Shown: positions 1 through 6,423, counted from the stretch's first letter. The stretch is 7,764 nt of DNA from Planctomycetaceae bacterium (GCA_003503535.1 DOCI01000233.1:1408-9171), one strand, 5' to 3'. The notes: generated by a model not told the origin, from the sequence alone. Numbers and translations: made by a program.

Positions 1-30
1 CCCGAAGCGTAAGCGAGGGGACGACGTCCC
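1..30. repeat. GC-rich hairpin element, probable dispersed intergenic repeat
   Basis: Bases 18-30 form a perfect short hairpin (GGGAC, loop GAC, GTCCC). Bases 1-20 can fold as CCC/GGG closing a purine internal loop and a GC stem with a GUAA (GNRA-type) tetraloop. The element lies 30 bases beyond the stop of the minus-strand cytochrome gene, so it could help end that transcript, but no T-run follows on that strand. From memory, the 'gaagcgtaagcgagg' core resembles intergenic repeats common in planctomycete genomes; this could not be checked here. Only one copy is seen, at the very edge of the window. Confidence 0.4.
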
Positions 31-59
31 AATCACATTTGATTTCCTGACAGTTTCCA

Positions 60-1964
60 CTACCGCAGTTTTGCAACCACCGCCTTGGCAAGGTCAGCAG
101 CTGTCGTATTGTAGGCTGCTCGACAGGCATCATCGGGAGTACGGCCATCCCGCAATATTCCTGCGAATCTGTTGAATTGTTCTGTGGAACCACTTCCCAT
201 CAAAAAGCGAACGACAAGGAAGCCGGCATGCTCGGTCACATCGGGCGCAAACGTCCCTGCAGTGAATAAATTCTCGGGACGATTCAAATCCTGAATAGCG
301 CGGGCCGCACTGAGAGTCAAAGCTCTTTCAAATTCCGGACTTCGCAAGTCAGAATCCGCTTTAGCCCATCCCGTGCCTTCCGTCAACCATTGAACCGGAG
401 AGGTCCCCCTCAATTGCATCGCAGCCGAGATTAACGCCTTTTGCAACGTCCACTGCAATTTTGGCGTATCCGCAGAAGAGGTATCTCCGGTATCTAAGAC
501 TGCGACATAGGCATCTTCAAATTCATTGACAACTTTGGCATGCCCAAATAATCCTTTCGCAGCCTGTCGATTTTCAATCGATCGATTGAACTCGTCATAA
601 TCGTAGCGATCTTTAAAGACATAAATCGCCAATCGACCTTTCCACTTCGGAGCTGCAGTCAATCCAACTTTCTCTGCCAGGCCAGACTTCATCTCCTTCG
701 ACCAGTCAAGGACCTGCTGCAAGCGGTTCGGATCGACATTTCCCATCACAAGAAAATCTCCATCCATCACAGTAGCAGGATTCGCAGACGAAAGTGTGCG
801 TCTCCAATGTGACTCTCCTCGTTCTCGACGCATTTTCTCAAAATCGGCTTCGGACATTTGTCGCAATTCCATTAAGCGAATGTCCGAAGCAGAAGGGACC
901 AATTCCAGAATAGGCGTTTTCGGATCTTTCCCGTCGTACTTGATACCCTCAGAAATCCATGCTTTCAGGTCTTCATAGTTCTTTCGCGTGATACGGGCCT
1001 GCCCCTGCGGCATCCGGGGATTTTCCAGTCCACCCGTCAATCGGAACAAACGACTGTCTTCCAGTTCTCCCGGAATCAAAACTTCGCCGCTATCACCACC
1101 AATCAGAAGTTTTTCGAACGTCTCGACCGACAATCCACTGGCTGGATTATTTCCGCTGTGACATCCATGACAGAACGTCACCAGCATCGGTGCTATATCT
1201 TTAGTGAACGAAACGGTTTCAGTTCCATCCGGTTTTGCGACAGTGATTTCCGGCTTCTTCATTCCGCCATTCTTCGCACTCTCGGCCAATTCGGAAACAG
1301 ATCGATTCTGATCATCATCATCGTATTTGGCTCCCTGCGTAATCCAGTCAGCAATAGTTTTGATTTCATCAGCTGGCAAGGCTGGGCCATTCTTTGGCAT
1401 TCGCTGAGGAGGGGGAGAGATTAGTTTCATAGCCAGAGGACTTCGTTGTGGAGCCCCGGGTACGACTAAAGGACCACTGCGACCTCCACGACGTAAACCG
1501 GCAAACGTATCCAATCGTAAACCACCACTGGCTGTCTGATCGTGACAGCCCATACACTTGCCTGCCAGAATCGGGGCAACATCTTTAGCGAAGCTGACCC
1601 CGCCCATTGCCCCGCCATTCTCGTTACCCGTTGCCCGAGCCAGCGTCTGCTTCTGCACATCGATTGCCTTCTGAATTAAAGCAACCGAACGATCGCTCGC
1701 ATCCACGCCAGCATCGGTCATTATTTTATTGAGGGCTTCTTCGGCGGAAGTCAGAGCTTTTTCCGCATCTTCATAATCTTTGCGGCGTATCGTCAAAGCC
1801 ACTTTGGTGACTTCTCGCCGTAAATCATTCAATTCCCGACGCTGATCTGATGTCAACTGCCCGAGCGAAACATCTGCTGCCACATGAAACATTGCACAGG
1901 TCATCAGCACAAATACGATTCTTCGTATCCAGTTCAGACTTTTGCTTACCTTGGGTGCGAACAT
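60..1964 (-). CDS. Secreted tandem PSCyt1 c-type cytochrome protein with a degenerate peptidase-like C-terminal domain
   Basis: This 634-residue protein is probably exported and binds two c-type haems; its substrate is unknown. Residues 1-35 look like a Sec signal peptide (Arg-Arg, then hydrophobic IVFVLMTCAMF), followed by a charged, likely coiled-coil helix to about 112. Two PSCyt1 domains follow, about 122-216 and 250-345. Each has a CxxCH haem site (C137/C140/H141 and C265/C268/H269), a PG turn, a later RMP that may supply the distal Met (M189, M318) and a closing W-I-x-x-G. Planctomycete proteins with PSCyt1 often continue with DUF1549 and DUF1553; this one does not. Its last 250 residues resemble gluzincin/DUF1570-like peptidases (WLTEG at 526-530), but no HExxH is present, so that part is probably not proteolytic. 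The start is supported by GAGG seven bases upstream (1972-1975). Confidence is high for the cytochrome domains and low for the C-terminal assignment. Confidence 0.88.
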   Translation of the reverse strand: MFAPKVSKSLNWIRRIVFVLMTCAMFHVAADVSLGQLTSDQRRELNDLRREVTKVALTIRRKDYEDAEKALTSAEEALNKIMTDAGVDASDRSVALIQKAIDVQKQTLARATGNENGGAMGGVSFAKDVAPILAGKCMGCHDQTASGGLRLDTFAGLRRGGRSGPLVVPGAPQRSPLAMKLISPPPQRMPKNGPALPADEIKTIADWITQGAKYDDDDQNRSVSELAESAKNGGMKKPEITVAKPDGTETVSFTKDIAPMLVTFCHGCHSGNNPASGLSVETFEKLLIGGDSGEVLIPGELEDSRLFRLTGGLENPRMPQGQARITRKNYEDLKAWISEGIKYDGKDPKTPILELVPSASDIRLMELRQMSEADFEKMRRERGESHWRRTLSSANPATVMDGDFLVMGNVDPNRLQQVLDWSKEMKSGLAEKVGLTAAPKWKGRLAIYVFKDRYDYDEFNRSIENRQAAKGLFGHAKVVNEFEDAYVAVLDTGDTSSADTPKLQWTLQKALISAAMQLRGTSPVQWLTEGTGWAKADSDLRSPEFERALTLSAARAIQDLNRPENLFTAGTFAPDVTEHAGFLVVRFLMGSGSTEQFNRFAGILRDGRTPDDACRAAYNTTAADLAKAVVAKLR

Positions 1965-2004
1965 CGATTAGCCTCATTTCCAGGAGTTCAGTATTCCGCT
2001 CATG

Positions 2005-2020
2005 CAAGTGTTCTCACTTG
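2005..2020. promoter_or_regulatory. Perfect inverted repeat, candidate operator
   Basis: CAAGTG, spacer TTCT, CACTTG: a perfect two-fold symmetric 16-base site in the gap between the diverging cytochrome and larE genes. It covers the expected -35 position of the plus-strand promoter whose -10 is at 2033-2038, and lies just downstream of the minus-strand -10. That is a suitable place for a repressor or a shared regulator. No cognate regulator is visible in the window, and six-base arms can arise by chance. Confidence 0.3.
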
Positions 2021-2030
2021 GAACAATTAG

Positions 2031-2058
2031 TTTATACTGAATCAAACCCATTTCGCAA
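2031..2058 (-). promoter_or_regulatory. Candidate sigma70-type promoter of the cytochrome gene
   Basis: Read on the minus strand, TTGCGA (2053-2058) and TATAAA (2031-2036) are separated by 16 bases. They lie about 70 bases upstream of the cytochrome start codon. The -35 matches the consensus at four of six positions and the -10 at five of six. The -10 shares bases with the plus-strand TATACT assigned to larE. This is assigned by pattern only. Confidence 0.3.
2033..2038 (+). promoter_or_regulatory. Candidate -10 element for larE
   Basis: TATACT is a good -10 hexamer about 78 bases upstream of the preferred larE ATG. No good -35 sits at 17-18 bases; that position is occupied by the inverted repeat at 2005-2020, which would fit an activator- or repressor-controlled promoter. 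A weak hairpin (GCCGA 2061-2065 with TCGGC 2078-2082) would then lie in the leader. Confidence 0.25.
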
Positions 2059-2115
2059 TCGCCGATTCTCTCTCAATTCGGCTTGTGAACCGATTTGATC
2101 AATGAAAGCCGCCCG

Positions 2116-2964
2116 ATGTCTGAACCAGATCTTACCTCAAAACAGGCACACCTGCTCCAGATTATTCAGGAAATGGGCCGGGTCGCGGTCGCATTTTCGG
2201 GAGGTGTCGATAGCGCCGTTGTTGCCAAAGCAGCTGTTCTAGCCACTGACTCACAAGCAATCGCCGTGATTGCCGAAAGTCCTTCCCTTCCACTCGGAGC
2301 AGTGGATGAGGCCCGCTCGATTGCCAGTCAGATCGGAATTGAACTCAAGGTTCTCAAAACGACGGAGTTCGAAAACGAGAAATATCGGGCAAACTCCGGC
2401 AACCGCTGTTTCTTCTGCAAGGACACATTGTATGAAACGATCGAGCAGCATTCTGATGAGATTTCGTATGATGTGATCGTGAATGGAACGAATACCGACG
2501 ACCTGGGAGATTATCGCCCGGGACTCGAAGCTGCTTCCCAGCATTCGGTTCGTAGTCCCCTCGTTGAAGCAGGAATTAACAAAGCCGATGTGAGAGCACT
2601 CGCAAAAGCCTGGAATTTACCTGTCTGGAACAAACCAGCCAGTCCCTGTCTGTCGAGTCGCATTGCCCATGGGTTGGAAGTGACACAGGAACGAGTCCGC
2701 AGAGTTGATGCCGCTGAGCGTTATCTGAAGGAAAAACTAAATCTGATGGAGTTGCGTGTCCGTCACGAATTTCACGATCTGGCTCGCATCGAACTGCCCA
2801 CTTCGGAACTGACTGCGATTATGGATAACACCGTACGAGAAGAAATCCTTCTCGAATTGCAGAAGTTGGGATTTCGCTACGTCACACTTGATCTGGCTGG
2901 TTTTCCCTCGGGCAGCATGAACGATGTGCTACCGATTGAGACGCTGCAAATCAGCTGGAAATAA
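2116..2964 (+). CDS. larE: ATP-dependent sulfur insertase LarE (nickel-pincer nucleotide cofactor synthesis)
   Basis: LarE adenylates the carboxylates of the pyridinium dicarboxylate mononucleotide and replaces them with thiocarboxylates. This is the sulfur step in making the nickel-pincer cofactor of lactate racemase-like (LarA family) enzymes, in the cytoplasm. The 282-residue length is normal for the family. Visible motifs, numbered from this ATG: PP-loop SGGVDS 28-33, NRCFFCKD with C98 and C101, NGTNTDDLGDYRPG at about 123-136, and KPASPCLSSRI with C178. C178 is in the position of the sacrificial cysteine of the Lactiplantibacillus enzyme. Together with the CxxC, it gives the three cysteines reported to hold a [4Fe-4S] cluster in Thermotoga-type LarE. 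An in-frame TTG at 2095 would add seven residues; ATG is preferred, although its ribosome site is weak. No other lar gene is in the window. Confidence in the family is high. Confidence 0.92.
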   Translation: MSEPDLTSKQAHLLQIIQEMGRVAVAFSGGVDSAVVAKAAVLATDSQAIAVIAESPSLPLGAVDEARSIASQIGIELKVLKTTEFENEKYRANSGNRCFFCKDTLYETIEQHSDEISYDVIVNGTNTDDLGDYRPGLEAASQHSVRSPLVEAGINKADVRALAKAWNLPVWNKPASPCLSSRIAHGLEVTQERVRRVDAAERYLKEKLNLMELRVRHEFHDLARIELPTSELTAIMDNTVREEILLELQKLGFRYVTLDLAGFPSGSMNDVLPIETLQISWK

Positions 2965-3015
2965 GAAATCTAACCGTAGGCCAGGCTCCGACTGACTTGA
3001 TATTAAAGAAAGTCT

Positions 3016-3054
3016 CACGGATGTTATTATCTGTGCTCATTCGTGGTTATTTTT
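3016..3054 (+). terminator. Terminator-like hairpin after larE, between convergent genes
   Basis: Two competing stems overlap here. CACGGAT (3016-3022) pairs with ATCTGTG (3029-3035), and ACGGATG (3017-3023) pairs with CATTCGT (3038-3044); each has one G-U pair. The second is followed within three bases by TTATTTTT (3047-3054), as in an intrinsic terminator for larE. The stems are AT-rich and modest. The wording (acggatg...atctgtg...cattcgtgg) also resembles a degenerate dispersed 'ctgtg/cgtgg' repeat known to me from planctomycete and related genomes (memory, unchecked). Confidence 0.4.
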
Positions 3055-3082
3055 CAGTCAGAAGCGTTTTGTAAAACTCCAG

Positions 3083-3673
3083 CTAATATGTCGTTTTCAG
3101 TTCGTAGCGTACGAATTTCGAGAAGTTGATTTCCAGCACTTCCCCTTCTCCCAGAATTTCATTGACTCCCAGTCGTAAGTCATTTCGCAACTTCGACAAC
3201 GCAGGATCTTTAAAGTCTTCTTCTGGTGCAGAAGAAACTTGCATTTCGATTTTCTCATTGATTTTATTGCGATGCTGATCAATTCGGGAGCGAATTAAGC
3301 CGTAATCGTGCTCGGATCCTTCGACTGTCAATACCGCCTCATAACTGACCATCTCCGCCTGTCCAGAATTAATCTGACTCGAAGACACAAACTCCTTCTC
3401 GCCCAGAGAAACTTCCTGAGTCTTCTGGTTTTTATAGCTCGCAACCATCTCCTTACGTTCGGCTAGTTTTTGCTCGTGCGACTGACGCTCCCGCACCATC
3501 CAGGACATTCCCACTGCCAGAACTCCCAGTAATCCAATCATGCCGAAAAGCACCAGGTTGTCCCGCTTCAAACGAAATAATTGTTTCCAATGAAACCTCT
3601 TCGGCTGCACCTGCGATTCTATATCGCGCATCCGGTTCAGGGTTTCAATTGTTGAATCTGGCAGGTCAATCAT
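3083..3673 (-). CDS. Single-pass membrane protein with FliL-like C-terminal domain
   Basis: This 196-residue protein has a short cytoplasmic N-terminus rich in Lys/Arg, one transmembrane segment (about residues 39-60, starting NLVLFGMIGLL), a charged stalk and a C-terminal domain outside the membrane. That domain (about 108-192) follows the FliL pattern: a YEAVLTVEG strand, a helix with R-x(7)-N-K-I, then E-D-F-x-D-P-x(6)-LR. It ends with L-x-x-x-V-N-E-I-L-G-x-G-x-V and I-N-F-S-K-F-V. FliL sits near the flagellar stator, but no flagellar gene is visible here, so a motility role is only possible. The ATG at 3673 is preferred to the TTG two codons upstream (3679). No Shine-Dalgarno is seen. It starts 66 bases after the JmjC-like gene stops on the same strand, so co-transcription is likely. 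The FliL match comes from pattern recognition, not a search. Confidence 0.7.
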   Translation of the reverse strand: MIDLPDSTIETLNRMRDIESQVQPKRFHWKQLFRLKRDNLVLFGMIGLLGVLAVGMSWMVRERQSHEQKLAERKEMVASYKNQKTQEVSLGEKEFVSSSQINSGQAEMVSYEAVLTVEGSEHDYGLIRSRIDQHRNKINEKIEMQVSSAPEEDFKDPALSKLRNDLRLGVNEILGEGEVLEINFSKFVRYELKTTY

Positions 3674-3739
3674 GCTCAAAAGATTGCGTTATCAAAGGGG
3701 AGGAGGAGCTATGGAAAATTTAGACGATGAATTGAAAAT

Positions 3740-4732
3740 TCAAACGCTTGCCAGCAATTGTTCTTCTTCACTGAACGAGCCTGAATCCTCATTCTCCAGC
3801 ATGACATACCCTTTCGAGGCATCGGGATCGACCTGGAATCGTTTGCGATAGGAAAATGGTTCACAACTTTTCTGTTTACACAATCGATTCCACAGCACCA
3901 TCGAACGGGCATACATCTCCTTCAGCTGTGCAGAGATTCCGCGAACATCACTGGAAAGCGACTGACAGTCAAACTGTTTGCGTAGAAATGAATTGGCCAG
4001 ATGAACATTGATTCTGCGTTTCGCAATCACATTCCGATGCTCGGTCGATAGGGATACGTTCAAACCATCACAGTTAGTCACGCGATGAGGAGTATTTTGA
4101 GGCCAGGTGATCATCTCGCCCGGCTTGACCCGAAATGAGAGTGCGTAATCCTCAAACCAGGTTTGGTAAGGCATGTCCTCGGCCATCTCACCATTGATCA
4201 ACCGCTCGATATTCCGGGAAGAAACAAACCGGGAATCAAATGGAGGATACACCCAGACCTGCTTTTCTCCCCGCAGATGCCACAACATATTGACCGGCAG
4301 ATCAATATGAAAATAGACCATCGCATTCGGTGAGGAAATCAGGAGATTGGAAGAAGGGTGTCGTGCCCTGAACCCTCGACTCTTCGCTTCGAGTTCATCA
4401 TACACAGAATTCACCAGTCGATTGTATTCAGAATGAAACCGCCCCAGACAAACAAGATTCAACCAGAGTTGACCTTCTTTCACAGCTCGAAGCAGATCTT
4501 CAGCCGAGCAATTTCCCCGCTCCCCGGTCATCCACTCAAACTTACTTGCATCATTCCCCATCCCGGCAATCGTCAAATAATTATCAGGATGGCGATCAAT
4601 CAGTTCGCACAAGGCTTCATCCGAAAACAGTCCGGTTTCGTGGATACGATGCTGCGCAACCAGAACCGACTTTTCCAGCATTTGATACTGCTCAGGAGTC
4701 CAATTTTCCAGATACGAAGGAATCGAAATCAT
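3740..4732 (-). CDS. JmjC/cupin_8-like Fe(II) oxygenase-family protein
   Basis: This 330-residue, probably cytoplasmic protein has no signal peptide or membrane segment. The centre carries the double-stranded beta-helix signature of JmjC/cupin_8 oxygenases. The metal-binding H-x-D is H142/D144 in YFHIDLP, then LRGEKQVWVYPP at 153-164, where K157 is a candidate 2-oxoglutarate anchor. PGEMITWPQNTPHRV (204-218) supplies the distal histidine H216. All three iron ligands are present, so an active Fe(II)/2-oxoglutarate hydroxylase acting on a protein or small molecule is plausible; the substrate is unknown. The helical N-terminal 120 residues and the tail after 240 match nothing I recognise. A weak AAGG lies nine bases before the ATG (4740-4743). 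The gene precedes the FliL-like gene by about 66 bases and they probably share a transcript. A non-catalytic cupin role remains possible. Confidence 0.8.
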   Translation of the reverse strand: MISIPSYLENWTPEQYQMLEKSVLVAQHRIHETGLFSDEALCELIDRHPDNYLTIAGMGNDASKFEWMTGERGNCSAEDLLRAVKEGQLWLNLVCLGRFHSEYNRLVNSVYDELEAKSRGFRARHPSSNLLISSPNAMVYFHIDLPVNMLWHLRGEKQVWVYPPFDSRFVSSRNIERLINGEMAEDMPYQTWFEDYALSFRVKPGEMITWPQNTPHRVTNCDGLNVSLSTEHRNVIAKRRINVHLANSFLRKQFDCQSLSSDVRGISAQLKEMYARSMVLWNRLCKQKSCEPFSYRKRFQVDPDASKGYVMLENEDSGSFSEEEQLLASV

Positions 4733-5022
4733 GTGCGGGCCTTAATCAACTAAAGATTCAAAACAGTCCTTGCTTTGAATTTAGCTCGCAATTACCGAAG
4801 CTGATTGGAAGGAATGATTTTTACCAGCAAGGTTTAAAAAATTTGAAGTCATATTCCCTACAATCCGAATTCCTTTAATACTGCTTCACCACTCTTATTC
4901 AGTATTGAAAAAGTAAAATCCAGAGCATATTCAAAAATGAACTGCAGCAAATTGCAGGAGCAAACATCGTGATTTCTAGTCGCTTGACATTCATTCGACT
5001 GCAGAAACCATTTAAAAATAGT
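4733..5022. other. AT-rich intergenic region, no gene supported
   Basis: These 290 bases lie between the stop of the phosphoesterase gene and the start of the JmjC-like gene, both on the minus strand. GC is about 32-35% in the lines counted. It should hold the terminator of the phosphoesterase and the promoter of the JmjC-like gene, but I could not assign either. Two inverted repeats are seen: AATACTG/CAGTATT (4877-4883 and 4900-4906) and CTGCA/TGCAG (4942-4946 and 4953-4957). Neither has a T-run. No convincing ORF, tRNA or riboswitch is visible. Confidence 0.6.
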
Positions 5023-5625
5023 CTACGTCAGTAATGAAGCGTCAATGTTTACAATTTCAATCGAATGATCACTGATGATTGAACATCTTGGATGCGGGAA
5101 ACCATCTCGAGAATACGCTAAACTTGGATTGACGAATAAGTATCTGAGACAAGGATCCAACTCATATATATTTTCTTCAAACTGGCAAGGAGAAGATTCA
5201 AATCCCCATTCGGACTTGTGACTATACAGGGCACAGAGATGGGAGTGACCAACGCATGCTTTGGTGAACTCAGCAAATTGAAATGCATAAGCTGCAACAG
5301 AGGAGTTGTTAACTTTTTCTTCTACTAATCTTGGGTTGTAATGAGAAAAAAGCCATCCACTAATTTCAAGCTTTAATGGCAGTTGATTTAACCATTCCTG
5401 ATGCTCAGCAGAAATCCAGCAATCATGAATCTCATCATGATTTCCTCGAACACTCTGAATCCCATTCGCACGTATTAACTCAATACATTCGGAATCAAAG
5501 CCACCCCCGTCAATGATATCTCCAAGGCATACAATTTCAGTGACATTTTTCTTTTCAAGCTGTAGAATAGCTGACTCTAGCGCTAATAAATTCCCGTGAA
5601 TATCACCTATCACACCAATTGTCAT
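5023..5625 (-). CDS. Calcineurin-like metallophosphoesterase (YfcE/MJ0936-like)
   Basis: This 200-residue soluble two-metal phosphoesterase hydrolyses phosphomonoesters or phosphodiesters; the substrate cannot be read from sequence. The complete metal-site set is present: GDIHGN with D8 and H10, LGD with D36, RGNHDE with N62 and H63, H95 in FSHYNP, and GHSH with H127 and H129. A late VNPSLAYSRDG (165-175) matches the NPGS...RDG loop of this family. It is therefore likely to be active. It starts 15 bases after the HEPN-type gene stops, with GAG about nine bases before the ATG, so the two are probably one transcript. Its GC is about 35-40% in sampled lines against about 50% for the gene upstream, and its codons are AT-rich, which suggests separate and perhaps recent acquisition. 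The family call is firm; a link in function to the HEPN protein is inference. Confidence 0.88.
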   Translation of the reverse strand: MTIGVIGDIHGNLLALESAILQLEKKNVTEIVCLGDIIDGGGFDSECIELIRANGIQSVRGNHDEIHDCWISAEHQEWLNQLPLKLEISGWLFSHYNPRLVEEKVNNSSVAAYAFQFAEFTKACVGHSHLCALYSHKSEWGFESSPCQFEENIYELDPCLRYLFVNPSLAYSRDGFPHPRCSIISDHSIEIVNIDASLLT

Positions 5626-5640
5626 CTGATCAAACTCATT

Positions 5641-6285
5641 TCATTTTGTATCCCTTGGAGTTACTGGCATATTTTCCAAAGCAAACTGCAATTTTTCCAC
5701 CAAAGTCATTGCATCATCTTTAAGCTCAAACTGATCAAACGCCATTTCGGAATCCATGAAAGCCAGCCGAAATGTATTGACGTAAGCTCGCATCGCTTCC
5801 AAAGCATCATCGACATCTTTTCGCGATACTCCCAGAACAGGGGTCTGATAAGCTCCCAGAGCCGCGTGCTGATCGCGATGGGCGATTCGGCGATTTCGAA
5901 TCGTCCGCAGTCTGCCACATGTTTTTTCAACCTCACGATCACGCTCGATCAACTCACGCCCCAAATCAGGATGTTTGCGACGATCCAGCTTTTCGTACAG
6001 TTGCTTGAGGACGAGATTTTCCCGTCCAAAGGTCGAAGGACGATCTGTCAGACTGCAGATTTCCAGCACTACATAATCGAGCCACAGAAACTGCAGCATC
6101 CCGAAGAATGTGGGAGCAGATTGATTGAGCAACGCCAGCGTCTCAGAATCCCCGCCAAACAGCTGCCGATACATAATCCAACGACCATGCAGCCAGGTCA
6201 GCTCATTTTCAATCGTCTCGTAGATTTCCCGAATCGAATCGGGAATTCGAGAATAGTCGAGTTGCGGCGGTTGAGGTTCATCCAT
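5641..6285 (-). CDS. HEPN-domain protein, AbiU2-like
   Basis: This 214-residue, all-helical, soluble protein carries RNRRIAHRD (130-138): an Arg-Asn followed by a His (R130, N131, H136) that fits the Rx4-6H active motif of HEPN ribonucleases. The preceding helices (FLWLDYVVLEICSLTDR at 66-82, then a charged helix at 108-130) match the general layout of the AbiU2-type HEPN family, named after a lactococcal phage abortive-infection protein. HEPN proteins with this motif commonly cut RNA in toxin-antitoxin and defence systems. No MNT nucleotidyltransferase, the usual HEPN partner, is present; the next gene is a metallophosphoesterase 15 bases downstream. No Shine-Dalgarno is visible before the ATG. 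The RxxxxxH motif is seen directly. AbiU2 membership and RNase activity are inferred, and housekeeping HEPN-like proteins of unknown role also exist. Confidence 0.72.
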   Translation of the reverse strand: MDEPQPPQLDYSRIPDSIREIYETIENELTWLHGRWIMYRQLFGGDSETLALLNQSAPTFFGMLQFLWLDYVVLEICSLTDRPSTFGRENLVLKQLYEKLDRRKHPDLGRELIERDREVEKTCGRLRTIRNRRIAHRDQHAALGAYQTPVLGVSRKDVDDALEAMRAYVNTFRLAFMDSEMAFDQFELKDDAMTLVEKLQFALENMPVTPRDTK

Positions 6286-6385
6286 GTGTGTGAGAAAGGG
6301 ATTTCAGTGTAATTGGAAATAAGAGTTTTTAACTTGGCTCATGATCAGTTACGATAATCTTCATCACCTGAAATAAACAGTTATC

Positions 6386-6423
6386 AAAAAAAATAGCCTC
6401 TGTGAGAATCCACAGAGGCTATT
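6386..6423 (-). terminator. Strong intrinsic terminator of the PMI-like cupin gene
   Basis: The perfect 13-base inverted repeat AATAGCCTCTGTG (6392-6404) / CACAGAGGCTATT (6411-6423) has a six-base loop. On the minus strand it is followed at once by an unbroken T-run (A-run at 6386-6393 on the plus strand). It lies 22 bases after the stop of the cupin gene at 6446. It insulates the HEPN gene downstream, which must then have its own promoter in 6286-6385. Confidence 0.92.

Noticed and set aside
2095..2115. TTG at 2095 as the larE start
   Set aside because: It gives only seven extra residues with no better ribosome site; the ATG at 2116 gives a family-typical N-terminus. It cannot be fully excluded.
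4358..4878. Two overlapping plus-strand open frames (131 and 110 codons)
   Set aside because: Mostly antisense to the JmjC-like gene; the parts outside it are AT-rich intergenic sequence with no ribosome site or motif.
4877..4957. Inverted repeats in the AT-rich gap as terminators of the phosphoesterase gene
   Set aside because: Seven- and five-base stems, one with a 16-base loop, no T-run on the minus strand, and 65-145 bases beyond the stop codon.
4984..5016. TTGACA (4984-4989) as a plus-strand promoter
   Set aside because: No -10 hexamer at 16-18 bases, and it would fire into the oppositely oriented phosphoesterase gene.
5023..6285. Classical HEPN-MNT toxin-antitoxin pair
   Set aside because: The partner is a metallophosphoesterase with GDIHGN, GNHDE and GHSH motifs, not an MNT nucleotidyltransferase (no GSxxxG...DxD motif).
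5596..6312. 238-codon open frame on the plus strand
   Set aside because: It is fully antisense to the HEPN gene and the end of the phosphoesterase gene and encodes no recognisable motif. The minus-strand frames carry clear family motifs, so this is a shadow.
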